From assembly GCA_905215525.1 (NCBI GenBank), contig CAJMQJ010000014.1:1-28096 (forward strand): 28,096 nt of DNA. Direction: 5' to 3'. This document shows positions 16,488 to 24,300 of this stretch, in pieces. Origin of the DNA: an uncultured bacterium (GTDB lineage: Bacteria > Actinomycetota > Coriobacteriia > Coriobacteriales > Coriobacteriaceae). Every line of letters starts with the position of its first letter. Position 1 is the first letter of the stretch. The position numbers and the translations under genes were made by a program. The notes below the pieces were generated by a model that had not been told where the DNA came from, did no database searches, and worked only from the letters and a program-made list of their open reading frames with translations.

Positions 16488-17606
16488 TTGCAGAACTCTG
16501 ATACCCCTAAAGTTTCGCTGCTTGTTCCCATCTGCAATGTTGAGCGCTACCTGCGCGAGTGCCTCGATTCCGCCGTGGCGCAGACGCTCAAGGACATCGA
16601 GATCATCTGCATCAACGACGGCTCCACCGATAGCTCGCCAGATATCATCCGCGAGCACATGGAGCGCGACCCCCGTGTAAAGATGATCGACAAGGCCAAC
16701 AGCGGCTACGGCGACTCGATGAACCGCGGCCTGGAAATGGCGCGCGGCGAGTACGTGGGCATCCTTGAGTCCGACGACTTTATGTTTGAGGATTCGCTCC
16801 AAAAGCTGGTCGCCAAGGCCGATGCTGAACATGCCGATGTGGTAAAGGGTGACTTTTACCTGTATTGGTCCACGCCCAGCGAGCGCCGTGAGCTGTTTGG
16901 GATTGTCGACGAGCATATGACGGGCGCCGCGTATCGTCCCGTCGATCGCCCGGGCATCTTCTACCGCAAACCTTCCATTTGGTCGGCTATCTATCGGCGC
17001 GAGTTTCTCAACGACAATCAGATTCGGTTCCTTCCCACGCCGGGTGCCTCGTATCAGGACGCAGGCTTTAACTTTAAGGTTTGGGCTTGCGCCGAGCGTG
17101 CCGCGTTTATTGCGGACCCCATTTTGTGCTATCGCCAGGATAACGAGAAGAGCTCCGTTAATTCGCCCAACAAGGTGTTTTGCGTGTGCGACGAATATGC
17201 CGAGATGCAACGTTTTTTGGACGAGCGTCCCGAGCTCAAGGCTCAGCTCCAGGGCATTTTAATGCGCATGAAGGTCGATACGTACCGTTGGAATGATGAG
17301 CGCCTGGTCGATGAGTTGCGCGAGCGGTTTTGGGAGAAGGCTTCACCCGAGCTCAAGGCCGATTGGGATGCCGGTCGCTTTGACCTGTCGCTGTTTGATC
17401 CGCGTGGCGAGACCGACCTACGGTTGATGATTAAATCGCCCCGCGCCTACATGGATTCGCGTTTTGATTTTAAGAAGCCCGGCAAGCTGAACACGTTTAA
17501 GCATTACTTTAGGATTGGTGGGCTGCCGCTGGTATGGCGTGTGCTGACGTACCAGCGTGCCTATGGAGACAATCCGCATCCCGATGACGTGCCGGCGGCA
17601 CAGTAG
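16488..17606 (+). CDS. Family 2 glycosyltransferase (paralogue B)
   Basis: 372 residues, starting at TTG with AGGAGG five bases upstream. Motifs match paralogue A at 14263: VERYLRECLDSAVAQTLKDI, INDGSTDSS and ESDD. Both genes share the TTG start and a strong ribosome-binding site. After about residue 110 the sequences diverge in the acceptor-binding half. A 74-bp gap with a possible -10 TAAAAT at 16448-16453 precedes it, so it may have its own promoter. Confidence 0.9.
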   Translation: MQNSDTPKVSLLVPICNVERYLRECLDSAVAQTLKDIEIICINDGSTDSSPDIIREHMERDPRVKMIDKANSGYGDSMNRGLEMARGEYVGILESDDFMFEDSLQKLVAKADAEHADVVKGDFYLYWSTPSERRELFGIVDEHMTGAAYRPVDRPGIFYRKPSIWSAIYRREFLNDNQIRFLPTPGASYQDAGFNFKVWACAERAAFIADPILCYRQDNEKSSVNSPNKVFCVCDEYAEMQRFLDERPELKAQLQGILMRMKVDTYRWNDERLVDELRERFWEKASPELKADWDAGRFDLSLFDPRGETDLRLMIKSPRAYMDSRFDFKKPGKLNTFKHYFRIGGLPLVWRVLTYQRAYGDNPHPDDVPAAQ

Positions 17607-17618
17607 GAGCGAGTGATT

Positions 17619-18686
17619 ATGGCTACCCCCAAGATTTCCGTTGTCGTTCCCATCTACAAAGTGGAGGAGTGCCTGGCCTGGTGCCTGGACTCCCTGCTTG
17701 CGCAGGACATGCCCGATTGGGAGGGCGTGCTGGTCAACGATGGCTCGCCGGACGGTTCGCGCGATATTGCGGCTACCTATTGCGAAAAGGACGCGCGCTT
17801 TACGCTGGTCGATAAAGAGAACGGCGGTCTGTCGAGCGCGCGTAATGCAGGCATCGCCGCGTCCACGGCGCCTATCGTCGCGTTTTTGGATTCCGACGAT
17901 CGCTTTACGCCCGATGCGTGCCGTGTGATCGTCGGCGCCTTTGAGCGTGAGGGCTGCGACGTTTTGACATTTGGGGCGAATCCATATCCGCTCGAGGCGG
18001 GGTATCCGTGGCTTAACTATGTGCTGAGCCCGCGCGATGTGTCGTTTGAAAGCTATAGCTCTGACCTGCTGTTTAAGGAAGCGTCTCGCCCCTTTGCATG
18101 GCGCACCGCCTGCAAGCGTGAGTTTTTGCTGGGCAACGGGATCGTGTTTGACGAAACCGTTAAGTATGGCGAGGACCAGGTCTTCGATTTTGCCGTGTAC
18201 GGTCGTTCGCGTAAGACCGCGCTTATCTCGAACAAGCTGTATGACTACCGCGTGGCGCGCAAGGGCTCGCTTATGGACACCATGCGCTATGACGACGAGA
18301 CACGACTGCTGGAGCACGTGAAGATTTACTCCGCGGTGCTGGCTGACTGGCAACGCGACGGTCTCGATGTCCAGTATGCCGATGACCTGGCGTACTTCCT
18401 ATGCGATCTGGTGCTGTACGATGCGCTCAGGTTGCTGGGTTCGGACTGCGGCAAGGTGTTTGCCGCCGTTGCCGCGGCGCTTGCCGGTTCTGCCGTGGGC
18501 AGCGATGCTGCGCTCGCACAATGCGCTCCTTCTGTTGCCGCTATGGTGCGTGCGGCGCTTACCAGCAAGGTCCCCAATGCCCGTGAGTGCAAAAAGCTCA
18601 TGTTCGATTACGACGTCTTGAGGTTTGGACGCCTGGGTGCCTGCAAACGTATGGCAGCGAACGCCCTGGGAAAGCGAGAAGTGTAG
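17619..18686 (+). CDS. Family 2 glycosyltransferase
   Basis: 355 residues. I prefer the ATG at 17619 to the GTG at 17613, because AGGAG (17605-17609) is then 9 nt away rather than 3. GT2 motifs are ISVVVPIYKVEECLAWCLDS, VNDGSPDGSRD, KENGGLSSARNAGI and DSDD. It overlaps its ribosome-binding site with the stop of the previous gene and abuts the next gene with no gap, so it is clearly within an operon. Its mid-region (SRPFAWRTACKREFLLGNGIVFDE) resembles that of the gene at 15373. Confidence 0.88.
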   Translation: MATPKISVVVPIYKVEECLAWCLDSLLAQDMPDWEGVLVNDGSPDGSRDIAATYCEKDARFTLVDKENGGLSSARNAGIAASTAPIVAFLDSDDRFTPDACRVIVGAFEREGCDVLTFGANPYPLEAGYPWLNYVLSPRDVSFESYSSDLLFKEASRPFAWRTACKREFLLGNGIVFDETVKYGEDQVFDFAVYGRSRKTALISNKLYDYRVARKGSLMDTMRYDDETRLLEHVKIYSAVLADWQRDGLDVQYADDLAYFLCDLVLYDALRLLGSDCGKVFAAVAAALAGSAVGSDAALAQCAPSVAAMVRAALTSKVPNARECKKLMFDYDVLRFGRLGACKRMAANALGKREV

Positions 18687-21173
18687 ATGAGTATCAAGCG
18701 TTTGGCACTTTGCCGCAGTCAGGGCCGTCTGTTTGTGCTGCTTCGTTTTGCCGGTCAGGATGTCGCCGCGCTTATTGAACGGGAGGGTTCTCAAGCGTTT
18801 GCCCATGCGACGACGAGCGGTTCTTGTGTGCCGTCGCTGGTGCTCCCGGTCGATCATGGCCGTGTGCTGGCGCTTTGTCCTTCCGTTTCCGATTACGAGC
18901 GCGAGCTCGCCGTCTTGGTGCTTCCCTTTTTGGACGGCTCTACGATTGACGTCGCATTTGCGTCCGATGGCCAAAAGCTTGGCTCCATTCGCCCCGATAG
19001 CCGCGTGGCCAAGCTGGAATCCAAGGTTAACTACAAAGCAAAGCCTGCGCTGTGTGCGCTTATCCGCGATGCGCAGCGTGGCGAATGCTGCGGTCGCTAC
19101 GAGATCGATGCCATTCGCTATTTGCCGGCAGACGCCGGCGCGGTGTGGCGCTATGAGGTTACCTGGGCGGGAGACCCCCAGTGCACCCCTGAGTTCCAGA
19201 TCTTCGATACACATATGAACGCCATCGATGTTACCGTGCATGTTTTTGAATCGCAGGTTGACGTGCCGCAGCAGAACGGATGCCGCGTCAATAAAACGTA
19301 TCTGAGCGTAGAGATGCCTCAGGATATACGGGATTTTGTCGCGATTGCGGCTGATCCCACGGGCCTAATCCAGAGCGGGTTTTGCGCCATGGATGGTCGC
19401 CTGTACAACGGCATGGTCGACGACAGCTGGAACCGCATGAAGGACGCGCGTGCAGACGATGCAGCTTATCGACGTTGGTTTGAACAGCATCGCGCAAAGC
19501 CGGGCGATTTGGTGTGCCAGCGTGTCGCTTCGGCGGCCTTTGCCTATAGGCCGCTCGTGAGCATTGTGGTGCCGTGCTACAAGACTGATCGGGTCTACCT
19601 GCGCGAGCTGCTGGACTCGGTGCTAGCCCAGAGCTATGACAACTGGGAATTGCTGCTCATGGATGCCTCGCCCGAATGGGACGCGGTGGCCACTCTTGCG
19701 GCAGACGCCAACGACGAGCGCGTTCGCCGCATCGAGCTTTCCGGCAACGGCGGCATTGTGCTCAACACCAACGCAGGTATCGAGCAAGCGACAGGCGACT
19801 ACATCGCGTTCTTGGACCACGATGACATCCTGGAACCGGACGCATTATTCCACTATGTTTCTGCGCTGAACAAGGCTGCCGAGGGAGAGCGTCCCCAGGT
19901 CCTGTTCTGCGACGAGGACATGTTCCAGAAAACGGGGGAGTGGGGCCAGCCGGTCTTTAAGACGCGACTCAACGTCGACCTGCTCTATAGCCATAACTGC
20001 GTGACGCATTTCCTGATGGTGGAGAAGGCGCTCATCGATTGCATTGGCATGTCGCCGGAAGACGTCGCGGGCGCCCAGGATTACGACCTGACGCTCCGCT
20101 GCCTTGCGGCGGGCGCGCGCTTTGAGCATATTGCGCACGTGTTGTATCACTGGCGCGTGCATCCGGGGTCGACCGCCGACGGATCCGCCGACAGCAAACC
20201 GTATGCCATCGAGGCCGGACGCCTGGCCCTGCAGCGTCACTTTGGCTCGCTGGGCGTTCATGGAGCGGTCGAGGAGTCCGAAACTCCGTTTGTCTACCGT
20301 ATGCGCTATGCGCTGCCAGAGCCTGCACCGCTGGTGAGCATTGTGATTCCCACCAAGGATCACGTCGAGACGCTCGACGCCTGCGTGATGTCGATCGCTC
20401 AGAAGGCCACGTATGCCAACTACGAGATCGTTTTGGTGGAGAACAACAGCGAAGTCCCAGAGACGTTTGCGTATTACGAAACCCTGCCGGAGCGCGTAAC
20501 CGCTGCATCTGGTGGCAAGGGCAGCGCGCGCGTTGTGTACTGGCCGGGCGAGTTCAATTACTCCCAGATCATCAACTTTGGCGTTGAGCATGCTAAGGGC
20601 GACTATCTACTGCTGCTCAACAACGATACCGAGGTCATAAGCCCGGACTTTATCGAAGAGATGATGGGTTATCTGCAGCGTCCCGATGCGGGCGTGGTGG
20701 GTGCCAAACTCTATTTTACCGATCATCTGGTGCAGCATGCCGGCATTTTGGTTGGCGTGCGTGGTGCGCTTGCCCATGCTAACCAGGACTTCTCGGCAAA
20801 GCGTGAGGGCTATCTTGCCCGCGCTGTGCGTCCGGGCAACTTTAGTGCCGTAACGGGCGCCTGCCAGATGGTCCGACGCGAGGTGTTTGAGCAGGTTGAA
20901 GGTTACGACGAGGAGTTCGCCGTTGGCTTTAACGATGCAGATTTTTGCCTGCGCGCATGGGAGGCGGGCTACCGCACCATCTTTACGCCTTATGCCGAGC
21001 TGTACCACTACGAGTTCACTTCGCGCGGCAGGGAAGAGGCCAGCGAGGAGAAGCTGCGCCGTTGGAAGCGCGAGCAGGCACTGTTTATGCAGCGCTGGCC
21101 GGAGTTTTTCTTGACGGGTAATCCGTGGTTGGGGCCTAACTTATCTGCCGAGAGTGAGTATTTCTCGCTTTAG
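18687..21173 (+). CDS. Two-domain family 2 glycosyltransferase with a novel N-terminal region
   Basis: 828 residues. The ATG follows the previous stop with no gap. Residues 1 to about 285 form a domain I do not recognise; it has mixed beta/alpha character and no membrane segment. Two GT2 domains follow. The first, at about 288-500, has SIVVPCYKTDRVYLRELLDS, the metal site DHDD near 376, and CDEDMF. The second, at about 548-800, has SIVIPTKDHVETL, LLNNDTE near 644 and GFNDADFCLRAWEAGY. This WbbL-like twin arrangement resembles enzymes that add two sugars in turn to a polysaccharide repeat. It ends the glycan cluster; what follows is mobile-element debris. Confidence 0.87.
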   Translation: MSIKRLALCRSQGRLFVLLRFAGQDVAALIEREGSQAFAHATTSGSCVPSLVLPVDHGRVLALCPSVSDYERELAVLVLPFLDGSTIDVAFASDGQKLGSIRPDSRVAKLESKVNYKAKPALCALIRDAQRGECCGRYEIDAIRYLPADAGAVWRYEVTWAGDPQCTPEFQIFDTHMNAIDVTVHVFESQVDVPQQNGCRVNKTYLSVEMPQDIRDFVAIAADPTGLIQSGFCAMDGRLYNGMVDDSWNRMKDARADDAAYRRWFEQHRAKPGDLVCQRVASAAFAYRPLVSIVVPCYKTDRVYLRELLDSVLAQSYDNWELLLMDASPEWDAVATLAADANDERVRRIELSGNGGIVLNTNAGIEQATGDYIAFLDHDDILEPDALFHYVSALNKAAEGERPQVLFCDEDMFQKTGEWGQPVFKTRLNVDLLYSHNCVTHFLMVEKALIDCIGMSPEDVAGAQDYDLTLRCLAAGARFEHIAHVLYHWRVHPGSTADGSADSKPYAIEAGRLALQRHFGSLGVHGAVEESETPFVYRMRYALPEPAPLVSIVIPTKDHVETLDACVMSIAQKATYANYEIVLVENNSEVPETFAYYETLPERVTAASGGKGSARVVYWPGEFNYSQIINFGVEHAKGDYLLLLNNDTEVISPDFIEEMMGYLQRPDAGVVGAKLYFTDHLVQHAGILVGVRGALAHANQDFSAKREGYLARAVRPGNFSAVTGACQMVRREVFEQVEGYDEEFAVGFNDADFCLRAWEAGYRTIFTPYAELYHYEFTSRGREEASEEKLRRWKREQALFMQRWPEFFLTGNPWLGPNLSAESEYFSL

Positions 21174-21185
21174 ACAATGGTTTAA

Positions 21186-21614
21186 CTGCTGTCGAGAACC
21201 GCTAAGACCACTAAGGGCTATGCCTATCTGGTGCAAATGGTCGGTTACTCCATTTGGCAGCGCGCCAACTTGCATCGTGCCAAAAGTGCCATTGTGAGCG
21301 AACACGATGTCACCGAAGGCATTGCGCTGGCAGAGGCTCGTTTTCACGATGTTGTTCACGAGCCCGCGATTTCTGGACTGGGACTTAACGATATCAAATA
21401 CCTTTTGGCGATGTGCGAGGATAAACAACAGTCCAAATCAGCCGAGATTGCTAAGCGCATGGGTAAAAAGACCAATGAGATCAGCTCTATTAGGGCCAAA
21501 TTGCTACAAAGAGAGGTTATTCAGGCACCACAGAGGGGCTACGTGCAGTTTGCCGTGCCGGACCTAGATATCTATCTGCGAGAGAATGCTGCGGAGATTC
21601 TCGAGCGGTTCTAA
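21186..21614 (+). pseudogene. C-terminal stub of an ATPase-like protein with winged helix
   Basis: The frame opens right after a stop at 21183 with no ribosome-binding site or ATG, then reads LLSRTAKTTKGYAYLVQMVG. This resembles the lid segment near the end of STAND/AAA-type ATPases (T.GYPYFLQ.LGY). It is followed by a winged-helix segment, SKSAEIAKRMGKKTNEISSI...GYVQFAVPDLDIYLRE. The P-loop half is absent, so I read it as a 5'-truncated gene left when the region was rearranged. Translation from GTG 21231 would give 127 residues, but the homologous part starts upstream. The family assignment is only moderate. Confidence 0.5.
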
Positions 21615-21666
21615 ATCGAGGCATGAATAGCTGCCGGTTAACTGCCTTTGTCGACTTGGCTCGCGT

Positions 21667-21709
21667 CCCCCCAATCTAGTAGACTTTAAACCGTTGCTAG
21701 ATTAGGGGG
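21667..21709. promoter_or_regulatory. 13-bp inverted repeat before a truncated gene start
   Basis: CCCCCCAATCTAG (21667-21679) and CTAGATTAGGGGG (21697-21709) pair with one mismatch across 17 bp. GGGGGA doubles as a ribosome-binding site for the ATG at 21717. It could be an operator, or a hairpin that hides the ribosome-binding site. Confidence 0.4.
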
Positions 21710-21716
21710 ATTTTCA

Positions 21717-22097
21717 ATGAAACGCTCCATGAAACTGGTTTCTGCGAGGACCTCGTGCTGGTGGGGGACGTCAGCACCGGCAAGACGCACATGGCCTCGG
21801 CGCTGTGCATGCTGGCGTGCGAGCGGAGGATGGAGGCCCGCTTCTTCACCGCGTCATCGCTCGTCATGCGGCTGCGGCTCGCCCGCGACGAGGGGCGCCT
21901 TGACCGTGAGGCCGCGCTCATCGGCTGCGCTAGGCTGCTCGTCATCGACGAGCTCGGCTTCCTGCCGCTGGATCCCGACGGCGCGCGCGCTCTTCTAGGT
22001 GTTCGCCGACGCCTACGAGCGGCAGTCGGTGGTCATCACCACGAACCTGGAGTTCAGCCGGTGGGGCGCGGTGTTCGGCGACGACCAGATGGCGGCG
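21717..22097 (+). pseudogene. IS21 istB fragment (ATP-binding helper), broken
   Basis: The ATG at 21717 opens MKRSMKL from another, lost gene. From about 21740 the sequence is an IstB-type ATPase: LVGDVSTGKTHMASALCMLA (P-loop), FFTASSLVMRL, LLVIDELGFLPLDPDG (Walker B), then VFADAYERQSVVITTNLEFSRWGAVFGDDQM. A one-base insertion in the GC run near 21986-21995 changes frame, and CAG has become TAG just before VFADAY. IstB normally assists the IstA transposase in target capture. The N-terminal part before the P-loop and the extreme C-terminus are missing. It meets another istB fragment head-on at about 22097. Confidence 0.75.
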
Positions 22098-22391
22098 GCC
22101 GTGCGCATCGCCAGGGCCACGGCCATGTGGGTCTTGCCCCTGCCGGTCTTGCCGAAGAACACGAGGTCCTCGCGGGCGCCGACGAAGCCCAGCGAAAGCA
22201 TGTCGTCGCGGCCCCAGCCCTCGGAGAACCGCACGTGCGACCAGTCGAACCCCTCGGCCGACTTGTGCACGGGGAGCCTCGCCTGCCTGAGCAGCCGTGC
22301 CCTCTTTGTCGCGTCCCTGTGCGCGAGCTCGGCCTCGAGCATGGCCCTGCAGCCCGCCACCTGCGTCCTCTATCTTGTCCACGTCGATCAT
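22098..22391 (-). pseudogene. Second IS21 istB fragment, opposite strand
   Basis: On the minus strand ATG 22391 opens MIDVDKI, a typical IstB start with GGAGGG just upstream. After a frameshift near 22360-22371 it continues CRAMLEAELAHRDATKRARL, then FDWSHVRFSEGWG and FGKTGRGKTHMAVALAMRTA (P-loop). Everything after the P-loop is lost at the junction with the plus-strand fragment. Because both fragments keep a P-loop with different residues, they come from two different IS21 elements, not from an inversion of one. No istA is present. Confidence 0.75.
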
Positions 22392-22568
22392 TCCCTCCTG
22401 CCTTTGCTCGTTGCCGATACGACGCACCGACAACGTTAAGGCATGCGGTCTGGTCGGCGTGGCCGTGCTCAAAACCGAAAAACTATCGTGATCAATTCTG
22501 AAAATCGGATGTGACCAAACCCGCAATCACGACGTTAACAAACACAAATAGGCCGGCGCCAACGACAG

Positions 22569-22600
22569 GCTCGCCCCGTCGAGGCGGGCTGGGATATAAT
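22569..22600 (+). promoter_or_regulatory. Promoter of the Abi gene with inverted repeat
   Basis: A perfect TATAAT (22595-22600) lies 28 bp before the ATG at 22629. There is no good -35; its place is taken by the inverted repeat GCTCGCC (22569-22575) / GGCGGGC (22583-22589), with one G-T pair. A regulator binding there would block the promoter. Confidence 0.5.
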
Positions 22601-22628
22601 TTCCTAGAAGGAGGCCAAGGGAGGTTCG

Positions 22629-23630
22629 ATGAAGAAGGGCATGAGCATCAATTCCCTCATGAAGCACATGAGGACGAATCACGGTATGGAGGATTTGCGG
22701 GGGAGCGACAGAAAGATACTGCTGAGAAACATGGGCTATTTCCATGGCTATAAAGGCTTCCGGTTTGTCCGAAAGCCCAAAAATGCGCTCCCCCTCCCTT
22801 CGTTCGATGCACTCATGGACATATACGGGTTCGATTCCGCCATCAAGGCTGCAATCTACCCGGAGATAATGTTCATCGAAACGGCGGTTAAAAACATAGT
22901 CTTGGCCAGAATACTTGAGAACATAGAGGACCCCGGGCTGGCGACCTTCTTAAAGCGCGGCCTCCGGACATGCAGGGATGTCAACGGAAGGGTCGTGAAC
23001 GGGCAGATGGGGGAAAAGCTCAAGCTCAAGAGCCAGCTTCAGAACATCGTGAGACGGAGTTACAAAAACGATCTCGTGAAGCATTATGTCGATCGCGACG
23101 ATGACGCGCCCGTTTGGAGCATTTTCGAGGTGATGACCCTCGGCGATCTCACAAGCGTATGCGGAAGCCTTCCCGATGAAATCCTCGCCGATATCGCAAG
23201 CGACCTAGGTCTCTTACATGCGAACCCCGGCATCGTCATCAACATCGTCGAGACGATTCGTCCCTTAAGGAACGCGGTCGCCCATAACGGGGCGGTATTT
23301 GATTCGAGGTTCAGCCAATCGGTTAAGTATCCCAAGACCGACAGAAACCTGGCCGCGGTTGGCGAGCTTCTCGATGAGGATCTTTCTATCGGGTACAGGT
23401 TGAATTTCAATTCCATAATCGACTACATCGTTCTCCTGGCCTACCTATTGGCCTTGCTAACGCATCAGAAGAAGCGTTCCAGAGATTTTCTTCGGAAATG
23501 CCTGCGGGAGCTCGAGAAGCTCGAGAGCGCTGTCGGGGTTGATACGTACATGATGATCGTCGGAAGCGGTGACCGGCAGAAATACGGATTTATTGAGGGG
23601 TTCATCGATGGCTACGGGCGCAAGCGGTGA
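22629..23630 (+). CDS. Abi family (Abi_2/AbiF-like) HEPN protein, probable phage-defence ribonuclease
   Basis: A complete 333-residue Abi_2-type protein. Hallmarks in order are ILLRNMGYFHGYKGFRF (30-46), FDALMDIYGFDSAIKAAIYPEIMFIETAVKN (59-89), PVWSIFEVMTLGDLTSVCGSL (161-181) and IRPLRNAVAHNGAVFD (210-225). The last contains the HEPN RNase motif R214-x4-H219. HEPN Abi proteins act in the cytoplasm and stop growth of infected cells by RNA cleavage; that activity is inferred here. Ribosome-binding sites AAGGAGG and GGGAGG precede the ATG. Frequent AGG, AGA and ATA codons differ from the neighbouring housekeeping genes and suggest transfer. It stands alone between two stretches of IS debris and is followed at once by a hairpin-rich unit that may be a partner RNA. 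Confidence 0.85.
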   Translation: MKKGMSINSLMKHMRTNHGMEDLRGSDRKILLRNMGYFHGYKGFRFVRKPKNALPLPSFDALMDIYGFDSAIKAAIYPEIMFIETAVKNIVLARILENIEDPGLATFLKRGLRTCRDVNGRVVNGQMGEKLKLKSQLQNIVRRSYKNDLVKHYVDRDDDAPVWSIFEVMTLGDLTSVCGSLPDEILADIASDLGLLHANPGIVINIVETIRPLRNAVAHNGAVFDSRFSQSVKYPKTDRNLAAVGELLDEDLSIGYRLNFNSIIDYIVLLAYLLALLTHQKKRSRDFLRKCLRELEKLESAVGVDTYMMIVGSGDRQKYGFIEGFIDGYGRKR

Positions 23631-23643
23631 CGTTCCTTCCGTG

Positions 23644-23652
23644 TGCTAATAT
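23644..23652 (+). promoter_or_regulatory. Extended -10 promoter of putative ncRNA
   Basis: TGC-TAATAT is an extended -10 element 13 bp after the stop of the Abi gene. No clear -35 is seen, as is common for extended -10 promoters. Confidence 0.4.
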
Positions 23653-23658
23653 GTGCAG

Positions 23659-23711
23659 AGAGAAACGGCGAAACGCCGTGGGAGGGGCCGATCAGTCGAC
23701 TCCTCCCTTTT
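23659..23711 (+). ncRNA. Putative small structured RNA downstream of the Abi gene
   Basis: Starting about 7 bp after the -10, the predicted RNA holds hairpin 1 (ACGGCG-AAA-CGCCGT, 23665-23679) directly followed by terminator hairpin 2 (23680-23707) and four U. It is roughly 53 nt long with no ORF. AbiF-type toxins have been reported with adjacent RNA antitoxins and linked to Cas13 ancestry (from memory), so an RNA partner is plausible. The alternative is that this is only the 3' UTR and terminator of the Abi gene. Confidence 0.4.
23680..23711 (+). terminator. Rho-independent terminator
   Basis: GGGAGG (23680-23685) / CCTCCC (23702-23707) with inner CGA/TCG pairing (23689-23698), followed by TTTT. 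Confidence 0.75.
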
Positions 23712-24037
23712 AATATGAGTTGAACATTGCCAAGAGGCAAAACCGGCCCGGCCGCCCGCGGAGCTACCGCGCACGGCCGGGCCTACCTATCTTCACCCTG
23801 CGACCGCGCCGCTGGAGGGCGTGTCTGCTCGACGCACGTTCGGCATTCTAATATCCGCGCGTGGCCTTCTCGGCTGCGCATTTCGTTGCTACGGCTGGGG
23901 GCCTCGCGGCGAAATCGGAGTCTTTATGCGGGCATGGCGGTCTCCCGCCGCCCAGAAAAGGGACTCGGATGGCCTCCCAACGGCCTCGAGCGCGGCGCGC
24001 GCCGGGGTCGGAACCCGTGTCCGGGGGCGGCGGCGCG
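23712..24037. other. Non-coding stretch with two further hairpins
   Basis: No gene is supported here. TTGCC-AAGA-GGCAA (23727-23740) is a small hairpin. GGCCCGGCCG (23745-23754) / CGGCCGGGCC (23774-23783) is a very strong stem with further GC pairing inside. The remainder is GC-rich, with open frames in several phases but no recognisable protein; it is probably remnant DNA of the IS110-type element that ends at 24038. Confidence 0.5.
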
Positions 24038-24204
24038 CTACGCCGCCGCCATCCCGGCTATGGCCCACACCCAGCACGCCATCTCGCGCGCCGTGGCGCA
24101 GTTGGCCATGCACGGCCTCTTGCCGGCGGCGGCCATGGCCTCCCTGCGGTCGATCAGCCTGCGGTTGCACTTCGTCGCGTGGCGCCGCGTCGCGGGGCGA
24201 CCTC
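24038..24204 (-). pseudogene. C-terminal remnant of an IS110-family (IS1111-type) transposase
   Basis: The minus-strand frame reads ATKCNRRLIDRREAMAAAGK and then ATAREMACWVWAIAG before a stop at 24038. IS1111-type transposases end in this way (R.L..RGK...AVAREL.GFVWAI). The catalytic parts are absent, and the upstream side is cut by the left end of the IS3 element at 24205. Confidence 0.6.
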
Positions 24205-24300
24205 TGACCTGTATCGTTTTTTCGGACACGCGGGCTGGAGGGATCGTGTGGCCGCGATGCCCTAGACTGCATTCAAGCCGATGGACGGAAGGATTGCCTC

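Noticed and set aside
23727..24300. Plus-strand open frame leading into the IS3 orfB frame
   Set aside because: It is open only because of high GC; it crosses the IS110 remnant, the IS3 tip and orfA in another frame.
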